Assembly (NCBI GenBank): GCA_002395155.1
Contig: DGWD01000009.1
Span: 56,179 to 120,178 of the forward strand
Direction: 5' to 3'
Length of the DNA: 64,000 nucleotides
Source: Treponema sp. UBA4267
GTDB lineage: Bacteria > Spirochaetota > Spirochaetia > Treponematales > Treponemataceae
The translations under genes and the position numbers were made by a program. This document shows positions 43,889-52,655 of this stretch, piece by piece (the first letter of the stretch is position 1; each line of letters opens with the position of its first letter). Below the pieces are notes generated by a model that saw nothing but the letters and a program-made list of their open reading frames with translations, had not been told where the DNA came from and ran no database searches.

Positions 43889-45020
43889 AGAAATTGAGTC
43901 TGCCTGGTTTGCTAATAAAGGTCCAGATAATGATGTCATTTTATCTACCAGAGTTCGCCTTGTTCGTAATCTTGCAGATTTTCCTTTTCCTTCAAAAATG
44001 AATGATGAAGACCGCTACAGAGTAAATTCTCTGGTATACGATGCCTTTTCATCTTTAGACAGTTTTCATTATTTGGATTTTAAAGAATTGTCTAGACCTG
44101 GCAAAGAAATTTTAATTGATAAAAATATCTTAAGTGAACAGAAAGTAAGTGCTGCAGAAAATACTTCTAAAACTGGGGAAAGTCCAAAAGAAAGTTATGA
44201 ACCTACAGCAGTTCTTTTTAATTATGAAGATGAAAGCCTTTCCTGCCTTGTAAATGAGTCTGATCACATAAAACTTTCTGCTTTTGTTTCTGGTCTTGAT
44301 TGTGAAAGGGCTATGGAAAAAATCTTTAAGGTAGACGAAAAATTACAGGAAAAACTACAGTTTGCGGCTTCTATCGATTTTGGATATATGACATCTCATA
44401 TAAAAGATTGTGGAACTGGAATGAAAATTTCTATAAGAATCTTAATTCCTTCTATCGTCCTTTCGGGCCAGCTAGATTCCCTTATCTCTTTAATTCAAGA
44501 AAAAAAACTTCAAATTAAGCCTGTTTTTAAGCCCGGACAGTCAGATTTGTGCGATTTTTCCAATTTTATTTTTGATGTTTCTTTATCAAACTCATTTGAA
44601 GGCAGCGAATTTGACCAGATGGCCTTAATCCAATCTGTAGGAAAATTAATTTTGAAAACAGAACGCAAGATTCGGACAGAATTTGCCGATAATAATTCTA
44701 CAGTAGTCTTAAATTTTTTTAAGCAGAATTACGCAAAGGCATTGTACTCTCTACTTTTGTCTTATGAAGAATGTGTGAGTATTGTGTCTGCTGTAAAATG
44801 GGGACTTCATATAGGATTAATTTCAGGTATTTCTGATTCCGAACTTAATTCCCTTTATTTTAGGGCAAAGTCTGGTCACTTAAAATACCTGTGCGACAAT
44901 TTTAATTTTAATTTTGAAGACGACATTAAAAAAAGCGAAAACCTGCAAATAAAAAGATTGAGGACGATTGTAATTCAGCAAGCTTTTGAAGGAATCGTCA
45001 ATGAAAAATCTGTCTCCTAG
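43860..45020 (+). CDS. mcsB: McsB-like protein, ATP:guanido phosphotransferase fold, active site altered
   Basis: McsB phosphorylates arginine residues, marking proteins for ClpCP. The 386-residue product keeps DVILSTRVRLVRNLADFPFP near 22-41 and VNESDHIKLSAF, but the catalytic loop that reads CPTNVGTGMRAS in Bacillus reads HIKDCGTGMKIS here (near 178). The GEGSEA stretch carrying a catalytic glutamate appears to be GQSDLC (near 226). It is also longer in the middle (a Ser/Lys-rich insertion near 95-120). It may have different specificity or no kinase activity. The gene overlaps mcsA by 29 bases and clpC by 20. Confidence 0.85.
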   Translation: MTQKTQKNNKEIESAWFANKGPDNDVILSTRVRLVRNLADFPFPSKMNDEDRYRVNSLVYDAFSSLDSFHYLDFKELSRPGKEILIDKNILSEQKVSAAENTSKTGESPKESYEPTAVLFNYEDESLSCLVNESDHIKLSAFVSGLDCERAMEKIFKVDEKLQEKLQFAASIDFGYMTSHIKDCGTGMKISIRILIPSIVLSGQLDSLISLIQEKKLQIKPVFKPGQSDLCDFSNFIFDVSLSNSFEGSEFDQMALIQSVGKLILKTERKIRTEFADNNSTVVLNFFKQNYAKALYSLLLSYEECVSIVSAVKWGLHIGLISGISDSELNSLYFRAKSGHLKYLCDNFNFNFEDDIKKSENLQIKRLRTIVIQQAFEGIVNEKSVS

Positions 45021-47595
45021 AGCAAAAAGAATTTTATTAGTTTTGGCACAGGATGAAGCTAGAAAAATTGGAAGTAGTCAATTGTTGCCAGAACATGTTA
45101 TTCTTGCACTTCTAAAAATGAAGGAAGGCATAGCTTATAAGGTTTTTGATAAACTGGACTTGGATCCAGAAAAACTAAAAAATAACCTTGAAGAAAGTTT
45201 TAAGGACGAAAGTCATAATCCTACTTTAGATACAATTCCAAAAAGCCGTCGATATCAATTTTTGATGGATATTGCAGATATAGAATCTTCTGCACTTCAT
45301 AATGATTATTTGGGAACAGAACATTTACTTTTAGCTGCAATTCGTGATGAAGGTGGAATAGTTGCCCGCTTTTTTACTAATTCCGGCTACAATATCATGG
45401 ATGCCAGATTTACTGTTATGGAATTACAGTCAGAAAACCTTTCTTCAATAAAACAAAAGTCCGCTGAAAGTATTGTTGATTCTGTATTCCGCAGTCTTTT
45501 AAATGATGATGCTGGCGGAGGCCTTTTTGGTATTTTTGATGAACAAAAGTCTGCAAAGAAACAAAATGTAGATAAATCAAAAAATAATCAAAAACAATCA
45601 TTCCTTTCTGAGTACAGTCGAGACCTTACCCAGATTGCCCGTGAAAATAAAGATGATCCTGTCGTTGGTCGCGATAAAGAAATTCATAGAGTAATTCAGA
45701 TTTTATCCCGACGTACAAAAAATAATCCTGTTTTGACTGGCGAACCTGGAGTTGGAAAAACTGCAATTGTAGAAGGCCTTGCCCAGCATATTGCCCAGGG
45801 ACAGGTTCCTCAGGATTTATTAAAAAAACGTATTTTGTCATTGGATTTGGCTGCCATGGTTGCCGGAACAAAATATCGTGGTGAATTCGAAGAAAGAATG
45901 AAAAAGATGATGAAGGAATTGCAGGAAAACAAAGATATCATCCTCTTTATTGATGAATTACATACAATTATTGGTGCCGGCGGTCCTGAAGGAACTATGG
46001 ATGCTTCCAATATCATGAAACCAGCACTTTCCCGTGGTGAAATTCAGATAATTGGTGCTACAACAACAAAAGAATATACAAAATATATAGAAAAAGACCT
46101 TGCTTTGGAGCGTCGTTTCCAAGTAGTAAAGGTGGAAGAACCTGGTGATAAAGAAACTGAAGATATTCTTAGAGGAATTAAAGAAAAATACGAAGCCTAT
46201 CATCATGTTGTTTATGATGAAGATGTAATTCCTACAATTGTAAAACTCAGTCGCCGTTATATTCCAGAAAAAGTTTTGCCCGATAAGGCAATTGATATTT
46301 TGGACGAGGCTGGTGCTTCTAAAAAAATACAGGAAGAAGCAAGACCGAGCGAACTTTCTGAACTTGAAACAAACATTTCTTCTCTTATAGAAGAAAAGAA
46401 AGCCCTGGTCGATAATCAGGATTATGAAAGTGCCGCTTTAGTTCGCGATAAGGTTATTGATTTAAAACGAAGACTTAAAAAATACAGCGAAGTTTGGCAG
46501 GATAATATTAATAATAATGGCAAAAAAAGAGTCTGCGTAAGCGATATAGAAAAAATTATCAGCGAAATGACAGGCATTCCAGCCGAGCAGTTAACTTCAT
46601 CTGAAACTGAAAGAATTATTCACATGGAAGATGAACTGCATAATACAGTAATCGGCCAGAATTCTGCAGTTAGTATTATTTCTGGAGCAATTCGTCGTGC
46701 ACGTGCAGGTATTTCTTCTCCAAAACATCCGCTTGGATCCTTTATCTTTTTGGGGCCTACAGGTGTTGGTAAAACTCAACTTGCTAAAGCTTTGGCAAAA
46801 TACCTTTTTGGTAGCGAAGATTCCCTCATCAGAATTGATATGTCTGATTATATGGAAAAACATACAGCCAGTCGTTTAGTCGGTGCACCTCCTGGATACG
46901 TTGGTTATGAAGAAGGGGGCGTCCTTACAGAAAAAGTTCGTCGTCATCCTTATTCTGTTGTTTTACTTGATGAAATTGAAAAGGCGCATCCCGATATCTT
47001 CAATCTTCTTTTACAACTGCTTGAAGAAGGTGAACTGAGCGATAATCTTGGTCATATTGTAAACTTTAGAAACACTGTAGTTATTATGACAAGTAATGCA
47101 GGTGCTCGTCAGATTACAAATGAAGGTAAAGTTGGTTTTGGAACACTGGAAGGAGTAATGCCTTATGAAGAAATAAAGGCAGGTGCTCTAAATGAACTTA
47201 AAAAACTTCTTAGTCCAGAGCTTTTAAACCGTATTGATGATGTAATTGTGTTTGATGCACTTACTAAAGATGAAGTTTCTAAGATTCTGGATATTCAAAT
47301 TGCTGAACTTGATCAGAGACTTGCAGATAAGGGACTTTCAATTGTAATTGATGATGAAGCTAAGGACTATCTGATTGAACATGGCTATAATCCTGCAATG
47401 GGTGCCCGTCCAATGAAACGTCTTTTACGAAAAGAAATTGAAGATCCTTTATCAATGGAACTTTTATTAAATGCCGGTAAGGACTTTAATGCGGTTGTAA
47501 TTTCCTGCATTGACGGAAAGATTGTGGTAAAGCTGGAAAAGGAAGAAATCTTCCCTATACAAAAAAAACACGTTATAATTGAAGAAAAGAGGTAA
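45001..47595 (+). CDS. clpC: ClpC, AAA+ unfoldase of the Clp protease
   Basis: ClpC unfolds substrates and feeds them to ClpP. The 864-residue protein shows a Clp N-domain (1-145), first AAA+ module (Walker A GEPGVGKTA near 246), a middle region with a UVR motif (DNQDYESAALVRDKVIDLKR near 467-490), and the second AAA+ module (GPTGVGKTQ near 586). The ATG at 45001 is preceded by AAGGA; an upstream in-frame TTG is less likely. It follows mcsA-mcsB directly, the usual group, although no CtsR repressor gene is present in the window. Confidence 0.96.
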   Translation: MKNLSPRAKRILLVLAQDEARKIGSSQLLPEHVILALLKMKEGIAYKVFDKLDLDPEKLKNNLEESFKDESHNPTLDTIPKSRRYQFLMDIADIESSALHNDYLGTEHLLLAAIRDEGGIVARFFTNSGYNIMDARFTVMELQSENLSSIKQKSAESIVDSVFRSLLNDDAGGGLFGIFDEQKSAKKQNVDKSKNNQKQSFLSEYSRDLTQIARENKDDPVVGRDKEIHRVIQILSRRTKNNPVLTGEPGVGKTAIVEGLAQHIAQGQVPQDLLKKRILSLDLAAMVAGTKYRGEFEERMKKMMKELQENKDIILFIDELHTIIGAGGPEGTMDASNIMKPALSRGEIQIIGATTTKEYTKYIEKDLALERRFQVVKVEEPGDKETEDILRGIKEKYEAYHHVVYDEDVIPTIVKLSRRYIPEKVLPDKAIDILDEAGASKKIQEEARPSELSELETNISSLIEEKKALVDNQDYESAALVRDKVIDLKRRLKKYSEVWQDNINNNGKKRVCVSDIEKIISEMTGIPAEQLTSSETERIIHMEDELHNTVIGQNSAVSIISGAIRRARAGISSPKHPLGSFIFLGPTGVGKTQLAKALAKYLFGSEDSLIRIDMSDYMEKHTASRLVGAPPGYVGYEEGGVLTEKVRRHPYSVVLLDEIEKAHPDIFNLLLQLLEEGELSDNLGHIVNFRNTVVIMTSNAGARQITNEGKVGFGTLEGVMPYEEIKAGALNELKKLLSPELLNRIDDVIVFDALTKDEVSKILDIQIAELDQRLADKGLSIVIDDEAKDYLIEHGYNPAMGARPMKRLLRKEIEDPLSMELLLNAGKDFNAVVISCIDGKIVVKLEKEEIFPIQKKHVIIEEKR

Positions 47596-47598
47596 AAA

Positions 47599-48222
47599 AT
47601 GAAAGAGTTTCTTCCATACGAAACAGTTCGTAATGACGCATTAAAATTAGCTCATAAAATATATAAAGATGGTTTTATTCCAGATGTAATTTACTGTTCG
47701 CTTAGAGGCGGTGCTTATATGGCAAACGTCATTAGTGAATATTTTAAGGTTTTGAGTAAGGTAGAAAAATTCCACCCTGTTTTATATGCCGGAGTTGTTG
47801 CACGTTCTTATTCCGATATTGCTCAGCACACTAAGGTTTATATTGATGGTTGGACTTATCCACCAGAGAACCTTCGTCCTGGAGATAAAATCCTTTTAGT
47901 AGACGATATTTTTGATTCTGGACGTACTATTAATTCATTGGTAGAAACTTTAATGAATAGCCGTGGTATGCCTCGTGAAGATATTAAAGTTGTTGTTCAC
48001 GATTATAAGTATTTTTCTTATTACAAGGAACAGTTGCCAATTCAGCCTGACTACTACAGCCGTAAAATCGTAATCAATAAGCCGGAAGATAACCTTTGGA
48101 TTCATTATATGAGTCACGAACTTATTGGTCTTACTCAAGAAGAACTTGAAAAAAATTACTACAACGAAGATCCTGAATTAAGAGAAGTTCTTGAACCATT
48201 TTTTAAGAAAATAGATAAATAG
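47599..48222 (+). CDS. Phosphoribosyltransferase-family protein
   Basis: 207 residues with the PRPP-binding signature LLVDDIFDSGRTINS near 99-113, and SLRGGAYMA near 36, as in hypoxanthine or xanthine-guanine phosphoribosyltransferases. Such enzymes salvage purine bases using PRPP. The N-terminus (FLPYETVRNDALKLAHKIY) and the extended, Tyr-rich C-terminus are unlike standard Hpt or Gpt, so the exact base is uncertain. GAGGT precedes the ATG, 3 bases after the clpC stop. Confidence 0.87.
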   Translation: MKEFLPYETVRNDALKLAHKIYKDGFIPDVIYCSLRGGAYMANVISEYFKVLSKVEKFHPVLYAGVVARSYSDIAQHTKVYIDGWTYPPENLRPGDKILLVDDIFDSGRTINSLVETLMNSRGMPREDIKVVVHDYKYFSYYKEQLPIQPDYYSRKIVINKPEDNLWIHYMSHELIGLTQEELEKNYYNEDPELREVLEPFFKKIDK

Positions 48223-48226
48223 CTTA

Positions 48227-50320
48227 ATGATGAAAAAATTATCTCTCTTTTTAATTACAATTTTATTTTCTCTAACTCCTTTAATGGCAGAAATTAAAAT
48301 TCTTAGTCCTGTAGCGGGTGTTTGGGCAAATAAACAAATGCTTGTTATAGAAAACTCCGAAGAGGGGGATTATTTTTATTCTCTTGATGGTTCTGATCCA
48401 GAATCTTTTGGTTTTGCCTACGATGGTCCAGTTTTAATAGATCTTACAGAGCAGGTAAAGCTAAATGTAAGTTTTGTTTCTAAGAACGGAAAAAAGGAAA
48501 AGGCTAGTGTAAGTTATGAAGTTATTCCAGATGATGGGCAAAGAACTTCATACAGAGATTTTGTAAGGACTTTTTATAAAACAGGTGTTTATAGCTATAG
48601 TTCTGGTTCAAAATTTTCCATTCCTTCTACCTTGATGTATTCCTTTGGACTTCCTCCAGATTCTTTTTTGCAGGGAACTGATCTTTCTATATCCGAAAAG
48701 TCAGTTTTACTTAGAAATGTTCCTTGTACAGTTTATGATAAAGAAAAAAACATAAAATACCGCTTTATTGTAAAAACATTTCCACAAAACGCTGGAATTT
48801 ATAGCAAAAGAGAAGTTCCATTTACAGTAAGTGACTGGAATACAATTACTTTTACAGATCAAAATCTGCTTTATAAAATTGATTCAGAATACTGGGGTCT
48901 TCCAAAAGAAGCTCGTGTAATAGATCGTTCCGTAAGTCATATGATTTCATGGCAGAGTTTGGATTACAAAGAAGGCAATCCTGTTGAATTCTTTGTCCTT
49001 CCTCCAAAACCTCAGATTGAAATTAAAAAAAATGATGATGGAAGTCTGCTTTATACTTTAAATGGTGATGATTCCTATACCATGAGCGTTTTTTCAAAAG
49101 AAAAAAATGATTATATGGAATTGTTCCCAGAAATTGGAGCCGATGTCTTTTTGGGAGACAGAGCATCTGGACTTTTGGATATTGGTGTTTTTGCTAATTC
49201 TGTTTACCAGGGTAAGATTATTGCTCAGTATGAAATTGATAAAAAACCTCCTGCAGAACCTGTAATCACTTCGTCTGCTAAATCATTTTACTCAAAAAAT
49301 CGTGTAAAAATTGAAGTTCAATCCGATTCAGATTCAGATTTATACGTTGCTCTTAGTCAGCCTTACATTTTCCCTGAATCTGATACAGTTTATAAGTCTG
49401 ATTCCTCTGTTTTCAAAAATATCAAAGCAGATGAGTTTAAAAAGGTAAAAAACTCTAAATATACAGTTTACTGGAATCCAAGAAGTAGTGGACCTGCCTA
49501 TTACAAAATAAGTGCTTATACTCAATCAGGAAAAAATAAGAGTAAGGTTGTTGAATATAGTTTGATTATTGACCAGTCAAGCTACTATTATGACCAGTCT
49601 GCAAATCCAGATGAAGCTGAAGGAACAATTGAACATCCTTTTACTTCTTTTGCTCAGTGTTTGTCTGAATTGGAAGGGGTAAGAGCGGTTACTCTTCGTG
49701 TAAAAGGTGATTTGAATATAAATGAAAGAAGTCAGATTGATTCTAACTTTGAAATAATTAATAACGGGGATGCAAGAATAATTTTTGGTCCACAAGCTTG
49801 TATTAATGTAAAATCTTCAAGTTTAGAAATTAGCGATTGTAGAATTCAAAATCAAACAGCTTCAGAAGATTTTAAACAACCTTTAATCAAACTTGAAAAT
49901 GCCGTTTTGACAATTAAAAATTCAACTATAGCTTTAAATTTTAGTTCTAATGGAAGTGTGATTGATGCATTTAATTCAATTGTAAATATTTCCGATACAA
50001 TTGCTTCTGCAAATGCCATAAATTATCTTTCTTTTATCACATCTGTAAAATCTAGACTTTCAATTAAAAAGTCTCAGTTATCTAGTTCTGCCGAAACAAG
50101 TGTAATTATTTCGGCCAATGAAGGTAACTTAAATGCCAGCGAAAATGAATTTATGGTAAGTGGTAAAATAGGACGAATTGCCGAATTATTTAAGGTAAAA
50201 GCAAAATTGACTTTGAATAAGTTCAAGGGGCAGTTACAGTCTGAAAGTCTTGTTGAACCTATTTACACAAATACCCCTGGAAATTTAACTCTTTCCGAAA
50301 ACGAAACTTATGGATTCTAA
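48227..50320 (+). CDS. Large exported protein, chitobiase-C-like and beta-helix-like regions
   Basis: 697 residues with a signal peptide (KKLSLFLITILFSLTPLMA). Residues about 35-75 resemble the chitobiase C-terminal-like domain (YFYSLDGSDPESFGFAYDGP). Ig-like strands follow (up to about 440). The C-terminal 240 residues look like a right-handed beta-helix: short turns such as NVKSSSLEISDCRIQNQ, LENAVLTIKNSTIA and FNSIVNISDTI each about 22-25 residues apart. No enzyme motif was seen. An adhesin-like or surface-polysaccharide-binding role is possible. Its last 11 bases overlap rnhB. Confidence 0.78.
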   Translation: MMKKLSLFLITILFSLTPLMAEIKILSPVAGVWANKQMLVIENSEEGDYFYSLDGSDPESFGFAYDGPVLIDLTEQVKLNVSFVSKNGKKEKASVSYEVIPDDGQRTSYRDFVRTFYKTGVYSYSSGSKFSIPSTLMYSFGLPPDSFLQGTDLSISEKSVLLRNVPCTVYDKEKNIKYRFIVKTFPQNAGIYSKREVPFTVSDWNTITFTDQNLLYKIDSEYWGLPKEARVIDRSVSHMISWQSLDYKEGNPVEFFVLPPKPQIEIKKNDDGSLLYTLNGDDSYTMSVFSKEKNDYMELFPEIGADVFLGDRASGLLDIGVFANSVYQGKIIAQYEIDKKPPAEPVITSSAKSFYSKNRVKIEVQSDSDSDLYVALSQPYIFPESDTVYKSDSSVFKNIKADEFKKVKNSKYTVYWNPRSSGPAYYKISAYTQSGKNKSKVVEYSLIIDQSSYYYDQSANPDEAEGTIEHPFTSFAQCLSELEGVRAVTLRVKGDLNINERSQIDSNFEIINNGDARIIFGPQACINVKSSSLEISDCRIQNQTASEDFKQPLIKLENAVLTIKNSTIALNFSSNGSVIDAFNSIVNISDTIASANAINYLSFITSVKSRLSIKKSQLSSSAETSVIISANEGNLNASENEFMVSGKIGRIAELFKVKAKLTLNKFKGQLQSESLVEPIYTNTPGNLTLSENETYGF

Positions 50321-50900
50321 AATATTGATTGTTGGTTTTGATGAAGCTGGGAGAGGTCCTTTAGCTGGTCCTGTTACAGCCGGATCTGTAATTTTACCAG
50401 CAGATTTTCCAATTGAAATTTTAAATGACTCTAAAAAATTGTCCGAAAAAAAACGCAATGCAGCTGAAAAAATTATTAAGGAAAAAGCCTGCTGGGGGCT
50501 TGGAATTGTAGATCATAAAAAAATTGACGAAATTAATATTTTACAGGCCTCTTTGCTTGCCATGCAAATTGCCTACCAGGAAATGCTAAAAAAACTTCCA
50601 GACTATCTTAAAATAAATAATATTTCTGACTATGAACTCCATGCTATTACTGATGGAAATAAGTGTCCTAAAGTTGATATTGAATGCAGGGCAGAACCTA
50701 AAGCAGATGGAAAATATCCACCTGTAATGGCAGCTTCAATTATAGCAAAAGTTTCTAGAGACAGGATTATGCTCGAAATGGATAAAAAATACCCTGCATA
50801 TGGTTACGCAGGGCATAAAGGATATCCGACAAAACTTCATCGGGAAATTTGTCATAAGCTGGGGCCTTCACCAATCCAGCGTATGACTTTTCATTATTAA
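50310..50900 (+). CDS. rnhB: Ribonuclease HII
   Basis: RNase HII removes ribonucleotides from DNA. The 196-residue product has the catalytic start GFDEAGRGPLAGPV at 9-22 with Asp11 and Glu12, and the conserved PVMAASIIAKVSRDR and YPTKLHRE. Length is normal. It ends 9 bases from the convergent bpuR gene, with no terminator between, so transcripts of the two may overlap. Confidence 0.96.
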   Translation: MDSKILIVGFDEAGRGPLAGPVTAGSVILPADFPIEILNDSKKLSEKKRNAAEKIIKEKACWGLGIVDHKKIDEINILQASLLAMQIAYQEMLKKLPDYLKINNISDYELHAITDGNKCPKVDIECRAEPKADGKYPPVMAASIIAKVSRDRIMLEMDKKYPAYGYAGHKGYPTKLHREICHKLGPSPIQRMTFHY

Positions 50901-50909
50901 AAGCTTTTC

Positions 50910-51335
50910 TTAGTTGTCAGTTTTTTCAGTTTCTTTTTTAGAAACAATATGGATTACTTTTCCAGTTCTTTTTATTCCATCATCAGCTTTGGCAGCTGTT
51001 TTTTCTGATTTTACGCGGTAAATTTTCTTGCCGTTGGCAGCTTCTCCATGTCCATACTTTGCTTCTTTAGCTGCCTTCTTTTCTCTTGCGGCTTTCTGGC
51101 GCTGCTTGCGGTCTTTTTCTACAAAGTCCAAAGATTTTTCCATTCCCTGAAGGAATTTCTGCATATCATCTGCAAAAATGGCAATTTGATGACGGTCTGC
51201 TTCAGCACCATCTCTGTTTTTGCTTTCTACAATCTGAAGAAATACATCTCCAGTTCTGTTTTCTTTTACATTGAAAAAGTATGAACGGTTATCAAGATAA
51301 ACCTGAGTTGTAAAAAGTTCTCCACGTGCTCCCAT
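50910..51335 (-). CDS. bpuR: PUR-domain nucleic-acid-binding protein (BpuR/DUF3276 type)
   Basis: 141 residues. The N-terminal 80 (GELFTTQVYLDNRSYFFNVK ... FADDMQKFLQGMEKSLDF) match the bacterial PUR repeat. The Borrelia homologue BpuR binds DNA and RNA and represses its own translation. A lysine-rich tail (about 85-141) is longer than in Borrelia and probably adds nucleic-acid contacts. AAGGAG lies 6 bases before the ATG. It follows the cysteine desulfurase on the same strand, but has its own likely promoter and a leader hairpin. Confidence 0.87.
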   Translation of the reverse strand: MGARGELFTTQVYLDNRSYFFNVKENRTGDVFLQIVESKNRDGAEADRHQIAIFADDMQKFLQGMEKSLDFVEKDRKQRQKAAREKKAAKEAKYGHGEAANGKKIYRVKSEKTAAKADDGIKRTGKVIHIVSKKETEKTDN

Positions 51336-51380
51336 AAAATTACTCCTTAAAAATAAATCTATTATCTTTATCTTTCTTGT

Positions 51381-51410
51381 GATTTAGAGGGAAAGCCCTA
51401 AACTTAAATC
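51381..51410 (-). promoter_or_regulatory. Hairpin in the bpuR leader
   Basis: GATTTAGAGGG and CCCTAAACTTAAATC (plus-strand reading) form a stem with small internal mismatches around AAAG, about 45 bases before the bpuR start. The 171-base gap between bpuR and the desulfurase gene holds only this, the promoter, and AT-rich sequence. Confidence 0.5.
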
Positions 51411-51452
51411 GCGAAGAACCATCCCTGAATATTTTTAATTATTAGTTTAAGA

Positions 51453-51481
51453 AAATTATCATATTAAAGAATAAAAATCAA
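51453..51481 (-). promoter_or_regulatory. Probable bpuR promoter
   Basis: TTGATT (51476-51481), 17 bases, TAATTT (51453-51458) on the minus strand, giving a leader of roughly 110 bases. TATGAT, starting 5 bases upstream of TAATTT, is an alternative -10 with poor spacing. Confidence 0.4.
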
Positions 51482-51506
51482 TTTATATTCAGAAAATGAT
51501 TTATTT

Positions 51507-52655
51507 CTAGCCGTTAAAAGTTGAATTAATTTCTTTTACAGCCTCATATAACTGGTCCATGGCTTCTTTTGTAGTAGAAGGTCCAAAACTAAAACGCACA
51601 GAAGTTTCCCTGTATTTGGCATCTACATGCATAGCTTCAAGAACAGGTCTGCTATTCTTTTTAGAAGAACATGCAGAACCAGTTGAAATATAAAATCCTT
51701 TTGAATCCAAAGCTCTAAGCATTACATTTCCAGGTATATGGTCAAAAGCCACCTGTAATACATAAGGAGAAAAAAGTTCTTCTTTTTCTAAACGACTTGG
51801 TGGAATTATTGTACACCCCTTTAGTTTTGAAAGAGCTTCAGCAAAGTTTTTAGTTCTTACTGCCTGTTCTGAATTATCTTTGTTGTAATAGCGTTCCAAA
51901 CATTTAGAAAATGCTAGGGCTCCCATAACATTTTCTGTTCCTGAACGAATGCCTTTTTCTTGACCACCACCTCTTAAAAATCCATCTAATGAATCTTTAA
52001 GATAAAGAATACCAATTCCTCTAGGTCCACAAATTTTATGTGAAGATAAAGCAGCTGAATCAATTCCCGGATAATTCAAATCGAGTTTTATTTTACCAGC
52101 GGCCTGTACACAGTCTACATGGAATTTTGGACGACGCTTACCCTGACAGGCTTTTGTAAGAGCATCTGCAATCTGGTAGATTGGCTGGATAGAACCTGTT
52201 TCATTGTTTACAGCCATTACACAAACAAGCATTGTGTCGTTTGTAAGTAAATCAAGTACAGCCTGAGCTTGAATAATTCCATCTTTATCTGCTGGTATAG
52301 AAAGAACATTCCAGCCAAGGTTTTTCATAGCAAGGGCTTGTTCTCTAATAGCAGGATGTTCAATAGAACTAATTAAAACAGTACCTTTGTTTGGTTTTGT
52401 TAAAACAGAAAGAAGGGGAATCTGATCACTTTCAGTTCCACCTGAGGTAAAGAAAATGTTATCTTCTTTTACTCCCATTGCCTTGGCAGCTCTAGTTCTT
52501 GCTTTATCTAAAAGACTTTTAGCATTTTTTCCAGCCTGATGAGAACTTGAGGGATTGCCCCAGTCTTTTAAACTTTCTTCTAAGGCTTCACGTAAAATAT
52601 CTTCATCTGTAGGACTTGTTGCGGCCCAATCAAAATAGTGTTCTTTATCTGTCAT
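51507..52655 (-). CDS. Cysteine desulfurase (NifS/IscS family)
   Basis: PLP enzyme that takes sulfur from cysteine for iron-sulfur clusters and thio-cofactors. 382 residues: PLP lysine in ALSSHKICGPRG near 203, and the active-site cysteine in STGSACSSKK near 329, the short-loop type. No IscU or SufU is adjacent; the gene abuts aroB with no gap (stop and start adjoining). It probably belongs to the operon tmk-exported protein-aroB-desulfurase. Confidence 0.94.
   Translation of the reverse strand: MTDKEHYFDWAATSPTDEDILREALEESLKDWGNPSSSHQAGKNAKSLLDKARTRAAKAMGVKEDNIFFTSGGTESDQIPLLSVLTKPNKGTVLISSIEHPAIREQALAMKNLGWNVLSIPADKDGIIQAQAVLDLLTNDTMLVCVMAVNNETGSIQPIYQIADALTKACQGKRRPKFHVDCVQAAGKIKLDLNYPGIDSAALSSHKICGPRGIGILYLKDSLDGFLRGGGQEKGIRSGTENVMGALAFSKCLERYYNKDNSEQAVRTKNFAEALSKLKGCTIIPPSRLEKEELFSPYVLQVAFDHIPGNVMLRALDSKGFYISTGSACSSKKNSRPVLEAMHVDAKYRETSVRFSFGPSTTKEAMDQLYEAVKEINSTFNG

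Noticed and set aside
45416..46206. Several minus-strand open frames inside clpC
   Set aside because: They overlap a strongly supported AAA+ gene and lack start signals.
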